Shown: positions 13,130 through 26,437, counted from the first letter of the stretch. The stretch is 64,000 bases of DNA from Ophiocordyceps camponoti-saundersi (nom. inval.) (GCA_003339415.1 PDHQ01000102.1:50378-114377); one strand, 5' to 3'. Program-made: numbers and translations. Notes: a model not told the origin generated them from the letters alone.

Positions 13130-13636
13130 CTTTTCTTATTATTTTTATCTTTTATTATTTTTATCTCTTATATATTACTAAATTAACTTAATTATAAAAG
13201 ACTTTTAGTACTAAACTTATAAAAGCTTAGTAAATAATAGTTATAGAGTAATTATTAAAATTAATCTAAGGTTAATAGGATTTTAGGTTAAAATTAAAAT
13301 AAGTTCCTAAAAATCTTAAACTAAAAGTAAAAAGAAGAAAAAATAGATAATATTAACTTATAGTAAGTTATCGCTAAGTACTAAGATATTCGAATTATTA
13401 AGTTACTAACTAAATATTAGTTAAAATATATCTATATATTATCGAAATAATAATTATAATTTCTTAGAAGTTAGTATTTTAATAAATATTTACTATTTAA
13501 ATTATTTTTCTATTTCTAATTTAAATTAAAGTTAAATAATAACGAAGCTAATATTTTAGCTTATATTAGTTAACTAAGTTTTAAGTAATAAAAGGTAATT
13601 AAGTCCGCGATATAACTTAGCTTTATTATTAATTAG

Positions 13637-14144
13637 TATTAATTAAGTATCTTTCCTAAGCTAAATAAGTAGCTAGAGTTATATTATAAACTTCTTATAA
13701 TAAAGATACTAATAGATTAGACCTAAAATATATATATTATATAAACTTAGATAATAAAGTTTAGGTAACTTATTTAGATTATATAATATATAAGAATATT
13801 ATATTTATTATACGATATACTCTAGCTAATAGAGTTATAAAAGATTAAATAATAACTTTACTTATAACTTATCTCTCTCTTAAAAAGTATAGAAAAGTAA
13901 GTATATTATATATATATTCCTCCTCTTACTAACTACCTCCCTATCCTCCTCCTATATTAACTTTATATATTATATTAATATTATACTAGTCTTAGATCGG
14001 TATTATCTCGAGTTCGACTCCTCTTTATATATATCCCTAACCTCCTACTTTATTTATATAGAGATAGTTATCTTTACGACGCGTGCCACGCGTATTTAAC
14101 GCGTATTATATTCCTAAGTAGCTAGCGATATATATATTCTAATA
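13637..14144. repeat. Lard1 right LTR (508 bp)
   Basis: Full-length partner of 255-762, followed directly by GTTTA. It keeps some sites mutated in the left copy (ACGACGCGTGCCACGCG near 14077-14093), and the left copy keeps others. All the differences I checked are transitions. Confidence 0.93.
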
Positions 14145-14149
14145 GTTTA

Positions 14150-14929
14150 ACTTATACTTAATATATATTATAATTTTTAAGTATATCTAAGCTTATTTTA
14201 TATTTTATTATTATAAATCTTAACTAAATAAGTATAAATATACTATATATAATATATTAATTAAAATAATATATTTATTAATATATACTTCTAACTTAAA
14301 AAGTACTTAAATATTAAAGTAAACTATAATTACTATTATATTAATTAGATTACGATTACTTTCTATATAATATAATAAGATAATCTAAAGTTAACATTAT
14401 ATAAGGTGCTATAAAAGCTTTTTAAAAAATTACGCTTTTACTAAAAAGTACTTAATTCTTAATATAAGGGTAACTTTCCTCTCCGTATTATAATAGTAAA
14501 CGCGTATTAAGGCGTACTAAAGCTAAACTATACTCTCTTTAAGCTTATAATTAAAGTTAAAACGCTCTAAGCGGAATTATAGTTTTTACTTAAAATATAC
14601 CTTACTTATATATTATTATATTAGTTTACTATAAAAGATATTATTAATAAAGTAATATATTACCTTAATAAAATATACTTTAATATTAAAACTAAAGGCT
14701 TATATAGACTTAAAACTAAACTTATATAAAAGTAAACTTAGCTTAGTATATAAAAGAAAAAGTACTTTATTTATAATAAAGAAAGATATTAGTTAATATA
14801 TTATATAAAATAAGAAAGAAAGGTAGCTAAGGAGTAGTTTAAGCGTACTTAGAAATTTAAAAGCCTTCCGAAGAAAAAGTTTTCTACCTTCTTAGCTAAT
14901 TTTAAAAGCGAAAAAGAAAGCGATAATAG
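14150..14929 (+). pseudogene. gag: CopB copia element, Gag C-terminal part with zinc knuckle
   Basis: Nucleocapsid-like end of the CopB Gag. The frame carries a decayed knuckle at 14763-14804 in which YFIY and the following Tyr stand at Cys positions, then a TAG at a probable Trp codon and a Tyr at the His position. The same Cys-Phe-x-Cys...Cys-Trp layout occurs in CopC at 39821-39862. A Lys-rich, acidic tail (LPKKK, then SEKESDN) runs up to the ATAG where Gyp1-b inserted, and the frame resumes at 27630. RIP stops show it is inactive. Confidence 0.72.
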
Positions 14930-15118
14930 TAAAATCCCTCAATCGATTATAGGATCAGATTAGATCGTATAGTGTTATATATTAAGGCATTAGTAGTTAT
15001 GATCCCTTTTTATTAGTCTAATAGTAAGTCTAATAATAATAATAATTCCTCTAAGTTCTCCCCTTTTTCCTCTAATTCCTTATCCTCTAATACCTTATCC
15101 TCTAATACCTATCTAATA
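14930..15118 (-). repeat. Gyp1-b 3' LTR (189 bp)
   Basis: Starts TAAAATCCC and ends TATCTAATA. It lacks the segment GGTCTTAAA present in the partner, which largely accounts for the shorter length (189 against 196 bp). Confidence 0.93.
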
Positions 15119-17455
15119 AAGTAAGGGGTATCTTTATTATAGTCGCCTACGACCACCTTCTCTATCTAAACCTCTCTATTAGAACCCTCCTTAAATAGCC
15201 TAGATTAGAATAGCCTAGATAAGGGCGGTATACCCCTAATTTCTATTAACCCGCTTAACTTAGTAGGAGACCTTTTTTCTTATCCTTAGTCTAATAGCTT
15301 CGCCTTTTTAACTACTCTATTACCCGACTAGGCAGCGGTAATAGGCCTTTTTAACTTAGTTATCTAGCTAGAATACTATATAGAAGGGTCCGATATTATT
15401 TATTTATCGAACTTTTCGAAAGACGCTTCTATTACCTAGCGTAATATTAACTTAATAACTATATTTAGAGGGGTTTAGATAGTATCTTAAATTAACGTAA
15501 ATTAAAAAATATCGTATATTACTTTTTTAATAACCTCTTAGATTAATATCGATTAGAAAATATCCCGTAATATTTCCTTAATAGCCCCTTATAACTAGGT
15601 AGCGTTAATTATATCTATTAGGGGTCTCTTTAATTAGATTAATATTTAATTAAGTATCTTTATTAATTTATTACAAACTATAAGGATTATTTTTTTATTC
15701 TTCTTTATAAATATTATCTATCTAATACTTTACTTTATTTTTATTATTAACTAAAATTCCGTACGTTTATAGCGGATAATTTCTCTTATCTCGGTTATTT
15801 ATTAATCTCTCTATTTATTTATTATAATTTATTACTTAGTTAGTTATCTAACTTTTTACTTATTTATAATAGTTATAAGTATTTCTATCTTAGCGCTTAT
15901 TATATTCGCTAATACTTTTATCTTAGCTTATTACTTAGTTATTAATATAGTTTACGTCTCTCTTTTATAAATATTTAAGTTTATAGTTACTATATAAATA
16001 ATCTAGGCGGCTTATAGCTACTTAAGTATAGGCGGGATCGTCGCTACTAATATAGGGATTTATAGAATAGCTATCTTTATAAAAATAGATATCTATAAAG
16101 TAACTATTTTTCCTAAAGCTATTATAGTAAAGGTAGTAGCCTCGGAGGTAACTATTATTAGAACCTAGGTATTAGAACTAGAGGTAGGGGTCGTAATAAC
16201 TTTCTTTATTAGAACTTAGGTTAGAACCTAGGTAATAGAACTAATAGGGGTTATCTTTATAGTAGTAGAACTAGCAGGGGTTACCTTTATCTATCCCTAT
16301 CTAACGGATTTTTATAATAGCCCTAACGGGGTTATTTAAAAGGGAATCGGTTAGTTACCTAACGGGGTTATTTAAGAGGGAATCGGTTAGCTTATCGGAA
16401 TAGATATCGCCTTAGTAAAACTTAAACTCGATATCGCCTTAGTAGAACTTAAACTTAAGGTTATCGGCTTAGCTAGAGTTAATTTTATTAGCGTTTTTAT
16501 TAGTATCTTTATAAGTATATTATCTATTAACGAATACTATTCGTCCTTATTACTAATTCTATTTATAAAGACTAAAATATAACTATCTAATTTATCTTCT
16601 TTTTATTTATTTATTAGTTTAATTATTAGTTTTATAATAGAAATTAGCGGTATAAGCTAGGTAGCTCTCTTTTCGATTACGCGTCGTATATTCTAATTAA
16701 CCTTAAACTTAAATACCTTTTTAGCGTTCTAAGCTCCCGCCTTAGAGCTAGGTATAGTAATTACCTATTATTAGTTATAGCTATTTCCTTTAAGTACTAA
16801 TTTAGATAAGGCGGCTCCTAATATATCTATATTTTCCTAGCCCTTAAGCTTATCTTAAATTAGTTACTTAATATTAATAATTATATAATTATATAAACGC
16901 TAAGCTATTTTAGAGAAAGATTTACTAATAGTAGATAAGATCTATTTCTATATATCTTTTATTATTATAATAATCTCTATTATTAGAGGAAATTTACTAT
17001 TTTTACTTTTCTTAACTTTAATATTAGCGAAGTTATACGCCGTCTTATATAACCTCTAAAGCTTATTTAGCTTTATAGGCTAATTTTTCGGTAATATATC
17101 TATTATAATATCCTATTCTAAGACTTAGAATTTTTAAATATTTACTATAATTATTAAAAGTACTAATTTATCCTATATAACCTTAGCGAGGCACTAAGCT
17201 ACCTAGTCTCCTTTAGCTACTTATTTAGCTAAGACGTAGCTATATAAAGTACTTATAGTAGGAGAGATTTTTAAGTTTTTAGAAACTTTAAATTTCTAGC
17301 TTTCCTTTATTTATTCGTAAAATATTTCCTAATATTATTTAAACTCCTAGCGTATATTCTTATATTATTTATAAATAGTAAGGTTCTTCTTAAAGTTAAT
17401 TTCTTCTTCTATTAAGTAATCTATAATCTTATATACTTATATAAGGATAACCGTA
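15119..17455 (-). pseudogene. Gyp1-b ORF3 relic (unknown protein)
   Basis: Second copy of the extra frame between integrase and 3' LTR. It is collinear with 1500-3835 and 59688-61985, with no frame-breaking indel that I could see in the stretches compared. The middle repeats are also present: a GGGAATCGGTTAG-type unit recurs near 16335 and 16378. It also has a second short duplication around 16404-16455 (a GATATCGCCTTAGTA unit occurs twice), absent from Gyp1-a. Function unknown. Confidence 0.58.
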
Positions 17456-18005
17456 AAAAATAGGAGACGGATAATATATAAGGGTATAATATATATAAAA
17501 ACGGAAGACGGTAATATACGATAAGAAAAATAAGTGCACGATAAGAGAAACGAGTATATAATAAGGAGAAGAAAATACGAGAAAAAATAAGTGTATAATA
17601 ATAGAAATAAGTATACGATAAGGAGAAGAAAATACGCGATAATAGATCGTAGTATATAATAAAAAGAAATAAGGAAAAGGAGCGCACGATAAGAAAATAA
17701 TAGCGTTAACGCTCGGTAAGATAAAAAGAGAGAAAAGGGATAGGAACTCGTATATAAACTAATATCCGATAAGTTAGAAGAGGTATATATAAGTAAGAAG
17801 AAGAGGTAGTATATAGACTAATATCCGATAAATTAGAAGAAATATATATAGGTAAGAAGAAAAGGTAGGTTAAATAAGAGAATAGTTAAAAGAAAATAGG
17901 GTATACGAAACCTACGAAGGTATACGAGGTTAAAGGTATACGAGGTATAGTGCACTAAAATAGAAAATAAAGTATCCGAATAAAAAGATAACGAGCAGGG
18001 TAAAT
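17421..18005. repeat. Low-complexity spacer of Gyp1-b
   Basis: Homologue of the spacers at 3783-4370 and 59150-59690, made of degenerate ATAAGGAGAAGAAAATACG and GTATATAATA units. It contains an 88-codon open frame on the minus strand that is repeat-derived. It ends near the GCTAGCTA-rich stretch at 18030-18065. Confidence 0.72.
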
Positions 18006-18009
18006 AAAT

Positions 18010-21000
18010 ATAAACAACCGTTAGCGATTTTTAGCTAGCCCCTTAGCCCCTTAGCTAGCTAATAGCTATTAATAATTACTACTTACCGTAGTAACTTAAT
18101 ATCTACCATAGTAAGTTATTATTCTTAGTTTATTCCTACTTAACTTTACGTTTCCCTACCCCTAACTTCTTATAATAGCGAGTTCCTATAAGCGTAAGAG
18201 TTTTTACCCTAAAGCTTATCTATTCCTTTACCTAGCTTATAGCCCTATTAGGTAGCTATATCCTATATTACCTACTATAGGGGTATTAAATATACCTTAC
18301 GTAGTATAAATAGTTTAAGATCGTCTATATAAAGCTTTCGCAAAACTTAATAGCTAACGATATTATAAATTAGATATATAATAGATAAGATAACCTTAAT
18401 AATAATAGATAGGTTATCTTATATAGTTACGAACTTCCTATATAACGTATTTACCTTATCCTACTTTTCCTATACGAAGTTACTAACTTATAAGGTATAT
18501 TATAACTTAGTATTATATTTAATCGTATTAAAGTTAGCTAAAATATCTTAGATTATATTCTTTTCTTCTATTATAGCTAATACTAAATTATAGACTATCT
18601 TATTATCTTAGTTAAAATAGTCGAAGTTAGATTATTTAGCTTTAAGTATTTCTTTATTTTAGTATATAATTACGGGGTTAAATCTTAATATAGCTTTTAC
18701 TAGAGTTACCCTTAAAGTCTTAACTTTTCGAGAATTTAGCACGTTAGTAATCTAAGGTAACGCTTTATTTTACGCTTTTAGGAAGATACCGGACCGCTTA
18801 AGACTTTATTTTCGTAATTAGTTTTTTACTAATCGGATATACCTCTCCGCTAGTTTAATATTTTAAGGGTATAAGACTAAGCTAAACTTCTATTTAACCT
18901 TATATCGCTTAGCTATATTTTCTATAATAATATTAGCGAAATAGCGTTTATTATCTAAGTAAATAGCTTTAAGCTAGCTAAATATTAAATTTTAGTAATA
19001 TTACTATATATCTATTACCTCCGGGCTAATTATATTTTTATATACTTAAGTTAATAAAAAATATATTATATAATCTACGGCTATTAGAATATATTAATAT
19101 CTATAAGTACTAATAAGCGTAATAGGTTCTAGGAAGTTAATAACTATTATTTCCTATAATTTATATATCGTAATTTATCTATATTTTAACTTAAGTAAGC
19201 GTAGTACGGTTTATTAGTAAATTATATAAGATATATAATAATAGGTAATATCCGATCGATAAGTTAGCTACTATAAGATTCCTCTTAAATTCGCTAAAAT
19301 CTTTTCCTTAAAGAAATAGCCTAATACGTTATAAGTATTTTATAATTTTAACCGGATATTTAACTATAGATAATACTTAGCCTATTATTTATTCGATTTA
19401 ATATAATATAAGATCTTATTCTAAACTTAATATCTAATAGCTATCCTCTAAATATAGCGATATCTATTATTTTATAATACTTATATTTTATTAATAAGAA
19501 AAAGTATAATTTCCGTATATTACGGGTTTCCTAGCTAAGGGGATATAGCCGCCCGGAGGTAAGATACCTCTCTATCTACTAGCGGTTTACCTAATAGGAG
19601 TTAAGTAGCTTTAATAATATCTAACGCTAGTATAATATAGCCCTCTATATCTAAAATATTACTTTTTAAAGCGTTATATAATCTAAATATACTATCCGCG
19701 ATTCTAATAATCTTTATTATATTCGGGCGGTAAATATATTTAATATCCTATTTTTATAGAATATTAATCTATTTTATAACTTTATTATATATTTTTATTA
19801 TATTTATTATTAAGTTAATAATACCCTTATAATTTATATAAATTTTAAGGGGATACGGAGATATATTTACTATTTATTAGTATTTTTTAATTATATAAAT
19901 AATAGCTAATATTTCTTTTTTAAATATAGAGTATCGCCGCTTTAAATTATTTAGCTAAAAAAATATCTATATAATAATTTTTATATCTTAGAAGTTAGAG
20001 TCTCTAATAAATATTTTATTAGGATAGTTATCGAGTTAGTAAAAAATAGCCCTAATCCTAATATCGGATATATTTATTATTAGGTAAAATTATATATTTA
20101 TCTATACTCTAAATATTATATTATTCTAGATAGCTTAGTATAAGAATTATAAAGCTTTTACCGCCTCTAGCGTCTAAATAGGTTTATCTTAATATTATAC
20201 CTTTAGTTATATAGATTAGCGTCCTAATAAAGTTACCTTATTTACCTTTTTAAAAAACGCTTCCTTAATAAGTCTAGCCTTATCTACTCTCCTTAATATA
20301 AAATAACGAAAGAATAAGGTTAGCTATAATACTATTTAAACTTCTTCTTAAAATTAAGGGGGATATTATTAAAAATAGTCTCCTAACTACGCAAATCTCT
20401 ACTAATATTTAGTTCCTAAATAAAATCGCCTTACTTCTAATTTAAACCTAATTAATTTAGCTATACTATTAAATAGCTTTATCTTATTACTTACGAGACT
20501 AATTAGCGCCTATATTATTTTAAAGAAATACTAATATTAAAAGAAATCGAAATATTTATTAAAGGTTTCGCTATTAAGGTTATAATTATTAATATAAACG
20601 AATATTAACGTTAAGTATTTTATAATAAAACCTAGTAATATTTAGTATTTAACCTTATCTGCTAATATTAATTTACTAAATATAATATCCCTATACCTTA
20701 CGTATATAAAAGGGGCGCTTATTAGTCCTTACGGTATATTAATATATTCTTATATATTATTAGGGGCGGTAAAGCCTATCTTATATATATCTTCTAGCTA
20801 TATTAGGATTAACTAGAACCTATTAGATATATTTAGCTAAGAGAAAACTATTAGTTATCTAATATATACTTAATCTAAATCGACCTCTAAGTTATAATAT
20901 AGATATTCTAGTTTTACTATATTCTTATTAATATCGCGGTAATCGTAAACTATTCTCTAAGCCGCTAAGTTTAGTAAGTATTTCTTAATAAATAAAGTTC

Positions 21001-21725
21001 TAGCTACCTATTCCGTATTATCGCTAATAAGTTAAATAATATTTACTTCTTTTATTATTAGGAATACCTTACTTATAAAGATCTATTTAAGCTTACTATA
21101 CTTTATTTATTTAAATATAGCTAGCGTTACTCCCTCTTTTAATTTAATTTAATAAATAATTAGTTATATAAGCCGAATCTCCTTAAAAGTAGAAATAAAA
21201 TAGTCCTTATAAGTAAAATATAATCTTATAACCCTTTCTCTTTATTCTTCTATCTTAACGTAATCTCCTAGCGTAATAAGACTTTATTTAAACTATGCGT
21301 TAACTTCCCTAATTAAGGTATCCGATAAAGAATAAATAATTAAGTTTAAGGTAATATTTTTATAAGATATAAGTCTTAAAGTATTTATTATTATAATACT
21401 TACCTATTTAAGATATAATATATAATTAGTATTATTCTTATTATTTATTTTCTCCTAATCTATCCGATATCGGAGATATTTTAGAAAGTCTATTATATCT
21501 AACTTATTATAGTTATAGATTACCTTTTTTATATTACTCTCGTTCCTAGCTATTTTATTTTCTTTCGGGTTAGCTAATTCTATTTTTAGTAATTTTTCTA
21601 CTTTTCTAAGCTATCTTAAATACTTAAGTAACTATTTATTTATTAACTCCGGTTTCTCCGCTATTTATTTAAAACTTACTACCTTATATATTTTTTTTTA
21701 TATAAACTTAGGTAGTATTACTTTT
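18010..21725 (-). pseudogene. pol: Gyp1-b ORF2: RT-RNase H-integrase relic
   Basis: Collinear with Gyp1-a 4370-8085 (offset about 13,641). The RT catalytic box at 20585-20596 (minus) reads YINN, so both catalytic Asp codons are mutated. Stops at former Gln/Trp codons occur throughout. Same product and order as in Gyp1-c, where the catalytic residues are placed. Confidence 0.82.
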
Positions 21726-23838
21726 ACCTACTTATTAATAGATATTATTAGCTTTCGCTAAATTTAGGGCTATAATACTTTATTTATTTTTTTTTTATAT
21801 TATTTTTAGCTACCCCGCTATTTAGCCCTTATAAGAGGTAACTTTTAGTTTTTTAGAGAGTTATACTCTACTTAAGAAGCTAATTATTTAGTAATAGCGG
21901 ATAAAATATCCTCGACCTTTTCTAAAATAAGCCTATTATCTTCGATAAATATAATTTTATCTTTATCGTTAGTAACCGCTTTTAGATATTTAGAAGCTTA
22001 TAATATCTTCCTATCTAGCTTAAATAAATTAAGTATTAGGAAAATCGGAATAATCTAAGTAATATTTTCTAAGCTAGTAATCTCTAGCTATTCCTTTATA
22101 TAGTATTTTATAGCCTTAACGCGTCTTAGCTATACGCGGCCTAATAGAATATCTTAATTATTATAATCTCCTAGTATATATATCTTTATATTAGCTAAGA
22201 TTCTTACTATAATTACTTAAAAGTAAGTAACTTTTTTAATAATCGCGAGTTTATTATTCGCTATTCTAACTATATTTAGTTAAGGTAACTAAATTATAAG
22301 GAGGGCGTTATTAGCTATAAAGGCCTTATTAACTAGATTAATTATAAAGCCTCTATTTAATATAATAATAATATACCGATAATTTTTAACGTAGCTTTTA
22401 ATATACCCTAATATCGATAAGATAGCTTTAGCTAGCGCTATAATATTTTTCTAGATTACTTAATTAAGCGTATTATAAGATAGAATATCTATTAATAAGT
22501 TTTATAATTTAAATAGTTAAATAAGATTTATAATAACCTCTTTACTTTTTAGGAACTTAATTTTCTTCTAATATTATATTAGTTTATTAAGTTACGCACG
22601 AATTAATAATATAACCTAAAATAATTAAAAGATACTTAATATTACTAGGGTATTTTTTAACCTATCTCCTAGTTTAAATAGCGGAATATTATATTCTTCT
22701 ATAGCTTAGATTTTCTCTAACTTATATTATTTTTTAGCTAGCTTAGGCTTTTAAGGGTAAGTCTAAACTTCTACTTCTAAGGGTAATAACTAAGTAGTTA
22801 GTCTTAGGATAGGCCTAGGAATAGTTAGAGTCGGTATATCTCTTAAAGCCGGGCTTTCCCTAGCGTTATTATTAAGCTTCGTGCTTAGTATAACTAATTA
22901 GTAACGAATTTCCTACTTTAATTTATCCTATTATAGTTTATCTAAGTTATTTAAGTTAAATTCTACTCTAGGGCGCGGTTTAGTTACGTAGCCTTACGTA
23001 AGTTAAGAAATTAGCACTATCTTTTCTTTCTAATAAGAGGTTTAAATATTAGGTCTCTAAGCGGTATAAGTTTATCCCTATATAGAATTAATATCGAGCG
23101 TAGTAAAATCTAAAGCTTTTCTATCTAAACTTTTTATTATAAGTAATATTAGTAATATCTTAGTTATATATCCTATTAATAGTTATATACTTATATCTAA
23201 ACTAATAACTATTAAATTTTTTACTAATAGTTTAGGGCTAATATTTTAATATAATTACTAGCGTTTCTATTCCTTTATCTCCTCCGCGTAAGTTTCCTAA
23301 TAAGTTTTCTACTATTAGAACGCTTCTTTATTAAATAAAGCTATAAATAGATAATTATAGCTTATATAGCCCTATTCGCTATATTTAAAATATTATTATA
23401 AATCCGGGTTAGGAAGTTAGTATCTAAGTTTTATATTTAATAGTTTAAAAGCTTAGGGTTATTATAATAATATATTTAAAGAATTCTATAATAGATATCC
23501 TTAATTCTATACTTAGGTATTAGTTTATTTAAGTATACTTTATATACTTAAATATCCGCTAGTAAGATAGCCTCCTAAGTTTTATAAGTATTTACTTAAC
23601 TTACTCGCTATTATAATATTAAATTATTCTATTAAATTAGCTATCTTAGTTATTATCTCTTACTACTTAGCTATTATTTTTTATAGATTTATTTTTATAG
23701 CTAGCACTCTATTAGTATCTTTTTTAATCTTTTTAGATATTATATTACGTAAATTATATATAGTAAGTCGAATATTAAACTATATTAAGCTTACTATCGC
23801 TATTAATAACTTCTACTTACTATTAATATAGAGGCGCT
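21680..23838 (-). pseudogene. gag: Gyp1-b ORF1, C-terminal part (Gag end and protease)
   Basis: Holds the protease segment and the zinc-knuckle region (near 23365-23400, minus, where AAATATAGCGAATAGGGC marks the knuckle). Trim1 interrupts the frame at GCGCT (23834-23838), and the frame resumes at 25620. RIP-inactivated like the other copies. Confidence 0.75.
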
Positions 23839-24048
23839 TATAAAGGTCTTACTAAGGCGACTATAGAAGTAAGCTAAGGTAGAGTTAAGATTAAAGCTAT
23901 CGAAGAGAGGAAGAAGAGGGGAGAGAAGCCCCCCTCCCGAGCTAGCTATATACCCTGCGCGATAACTAAGCGCTATCGGGAAGACCTAAATATATCCGCT
24001 ATAATCCCCCCTATTTAGCTACGATTAGTTATAGACTAATCCCTTATA
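23839..24048. repeat. Trim1 left LTR (210 bp)
   Basis: Matches 25405-25614 in length and sequence apart from transitions. Contains a GGGGAGAGAAGCCCCCCTCC block and a CCCTGCGCG site that keeps a TG step; the other copy reads CCCCGCGCG there. Confidence 0.93.
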
Positions 24049-25404
24049 TAGCCCCCTTTTTAAGCTAGCTAAGGAAGTAGAAGCGTAGGACGGAAAAATT
24101 ACGTACTATTACGCTAGCAGGACGCTCTATATAGACCCTAGCTAATAGCTTAATAGCCTCCGTAAAGATAAGGATAAGAGGGCGGAAAGGCTCCCTTATA
24201 GCCTAAGGAATTAAACCCCGATTCTTATAGGGAAAATTCTAATAAGCTTAGAATTATAATACTATTTAAGGTAGGAATTAATAAACTTATATATTAGTAG
24301 TAAAAACTTACCTATATAGCTAATATATAAGATTAGATAATATTATATTAGTTATAAGAAGCTTAGAGAATAACTTAATTATAGTAAATAGTAAAGCTAG
24401 CTATATATTTATCGCTATATACCGCTAGCGCTAGTTTATAAGCTAGGGCGTAATATAATTATAGTATATACTTACTAATAAATCTACGCGCCTAAGCTAC
24501 GCGCGGACTATCCTTATATAAGGTAATATAATAAAGCTAGAAATTACTTAAGCTATAATATTTAGCGTATACTTATCCCTCCTTACTTATTATCCCCTTA
24601 ATTAAAATACTCCGGATTTACCTCTAATTTCCCCGCTCCGCTTATAGAAAGCCTTAATTTTAATATCCTTATTTATTTACGAAGCTTTAGATAATTACGC
24701 TTAAAATAACCGATTTAGTTATACTAATAATAACGCTAGCGCTTAATAGTACTAAAATAAAATTATATAAACGCGATATTTATTAGGTTAGCTAAAAAGG
24801 GGGGCGGCAAATTAACTAACGCGTTAGGAATATTCCTAGAACTAAATACTTTATTAAAGCCTTAGAGAAAGCTAGCGAAAGCTACGTATATTATAAGCTA
24901 GTTCTTATAATCTAAGCGCTCTTATAGCTCCTTATATAGCCCGGATAAGAGTAAAATAATCCTAGCGTAATTAAACTAATATAACGGTCTAGCCTTAAAA
25001 AGGGTATATTCTTACCTTATAACGTATTCTCTAAGGGGCTCTAATAGCTTCTAATATATCCTAATTAAGGAAAAACCTACTTAGCGCTTTTTATAACTCT
25101 CCCCGAGAAGCTTAAAAATATACGCTAAAAAGTTTTTAGGCTAGTAAGAAAAATCTATAGCTATAATAATATATAAAAAGAATATTTACTAAAAGGTGCC
25201 GAGATAAGAAAAAACGTAGTAAAATTAGGACTTAGGCTCCCTAATTATAGCTTTATTAATCGTAAATTTAGTATATATAGCGGCTAGCTAAGAGTCTAGG
25301 CTAGAATAAGCTAAGAGTAGTTTTAGTATAAGTAGAATTTAATAGCGTTCTATACTAAGATCTTACTTTTATATTTAGTTAGCGGTAAGAGAAGCTTTAA
25401 TTAA
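24049..25404. other. Trim1 internal region, no recognised product
   Basis: 1356 bp. On the plus strand from about 24800 to the right LTR, two overlapping frames stay open for roughly 150-190 codons if RIP-type stops are ignored. One contains KALEKASE and EKLKNIR-like stretches, the other RSLKIYAKK-like stretches. I cannot say which, if either, is real, and recognise no domain. A GGGGGGCGGCAAATT motif at 24801-24815 is polypurine-like but central. It may be captured host sequence or just a non-coding passenger. Confidence 0.4.
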
Positions 25405-25614
25405 TATAAAGGTCTTACTAAGGCGATTATAGAAATAAGCTAAGGTAAAGTTAAGATTAAAGCTATCGAAAAGAGGAAGAAGAGGGGAGAGAAGCCCCCC
25501 TCCTAAGCTAGCTATATACCCCGCGCGATAACTAAGCGCTATTAGGAAGACCTAAATATATCCGCTATAATCCCCCCTATTTAGCTACGATTAGTTATAA
25601 ACTAATCCCTTATA
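25405..25614. repeat. Trim1 right LTR (210 bp)
   Basis: Ends CCCTTATA directly before the GCGCT duplication. All observed differences from the left LTR are transitions. Confidence 0.93.
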
Positions 25615-26410
25615 GCGCTTAATAATAGCCTGCTTATATTATTTATCCTTCTTAGCGTTTTTAGTTATCTAATTTAAAAAGTTAGTAAGTAAAATCTATT
25701 AAGTTTCTAATTTTACTTAGCTATAAAGAGCCTCCGCTTATTTTATATAATTAGCTAGTAATTCTCCCTTTTTATAACTAAACTTATACGCCTCTATAAT
25801 AAGGGTACTTTTTACGATTAAGTTTACCTTTTTAAACTTATTTATAAATAGAGTTACTAACTTAGACTAGGTGTAATCTTCGTTATCTAACTTATTATAT
25901 TAGTCGGTAGCCTTACTACGAAGACCCGAAAAGAAAATCTCCCTAATAATAATATTATATATCTCTCCTTAGATACCTAATAATACTATATTAGTATTAT
26001 ACTAATTAAGGTACCTTTTAGCTAAGATATTTTTCGGGTATCTAATAAATAGCTTAAGCCCTAATAATAGAGTTAACGCTATTATAACGTAACGCTTGCC
26101 CTCTAGTCTAGTAATACTCCCTTATATTAATACTAAGTATATAATTATTAAACTAATCTAACTTATTAGGGGAAGGGGATAAAGTAGATAATATAGTAAA
26201 CTTTTTAATAAACTAAGCAAACCTTATAATAAACCTATATCTATATTTAATATTATTTTCTAATCTTCTACCTTAGGGCACTCCTTAAGTATACTCTAAT
26301 AACTTACCTTTACTTATAATACTTATAATTACTAAATATCTAGCAGAACTAAGTTTTCTTTTATTAAGTATATCCGTTTCTTCGAATTAAAAGATTTCTA
26401 ATATTAATCT
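25615..26410 (-). pseudogene. gag: Gyp1-b ORF1, N-terminal part (Gag)
   Basis: Continuation of the Gag frame broken by Trim1. It is collinear with Gyp1-a about 10194-10985 (offset 15,421). The Gag start cannot be fixed because ATG is lost. SINE S1 sits just upstream in the leader. Confidence 0.7.
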
Positions 26411-26437
26411 ATTTAGGAAGATTATACGCCCCTAATC

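Larger units (their letters stand above)
11588..13636. other. Lard1 internal region, right arm
   Basis: About 2.05 kb between Gyp1-a and the right Lard1 LTR. I find no retroelement protein motif on either strand. Parts are GC-richer for this window (near 12430-12660, with many GCG and CGC steps), which is the CG-rich residue RIP leaves. It holds three simple repeats: a G16 tract, an (ATT)n run and a T18 tract. Confidence 0.65.
255..14144. mobile_element. Lard1: non-autonomous LTR element with Gyp1-a nested in it
   Basis: Two direct repeats of exactly 508 bp (255-762 and 13637-14144) start TATCGG/TATTAA and end CTAATA, consistent with decayed TG...CA termini. They are flanked by a perfect 5-bp duplication GTTTA (250-254 and 14145-14149). 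Without the nested gypsy copy (1294-11583 plus one CTAG) the element is about 3.6 kb, with about 2.58 kb internal. I see no RT, integrase or Gag motif in either internal arm, so it fits a large retrotransposon derivative mobilised in trans. Orientation is unknown. It sits inside the gag region of CopB. Confidence 0.9.
23839..25614. mobile_element. Trim1: 1.78-kb LTR element inserted in Gyp1-b
   Basis: Two direct repeats of exactly 210 bp (23839-24048 and 25405-25614) start TATAAAGG and end CCCTTATA, i.e. decayed TG...CA with short terminal inverted repeats. They flank 1356 bp. The duplicated target is GCGCT (23834-23838 and 25615-25619), and Gyp1-a shows the uninterrupted site at about 10193. 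There is no room for pol, so it is non-autonomous. Orientation unknown. It is younger than Gyp1-b. Confidence 0.92.

Noticed and set aside
13637..14144. 5' LTR of the CopB copia element
   Set aside because: It directly precedes a copia Gag relic, but the GTTTA duplication shows it is the right end of Lard1 inserted within CopB.
17421..17687. 88-codon open frame on the minus strand
   Set aside because: Same spacer in Gyp1-b; repeat-derived, no support as a gene.
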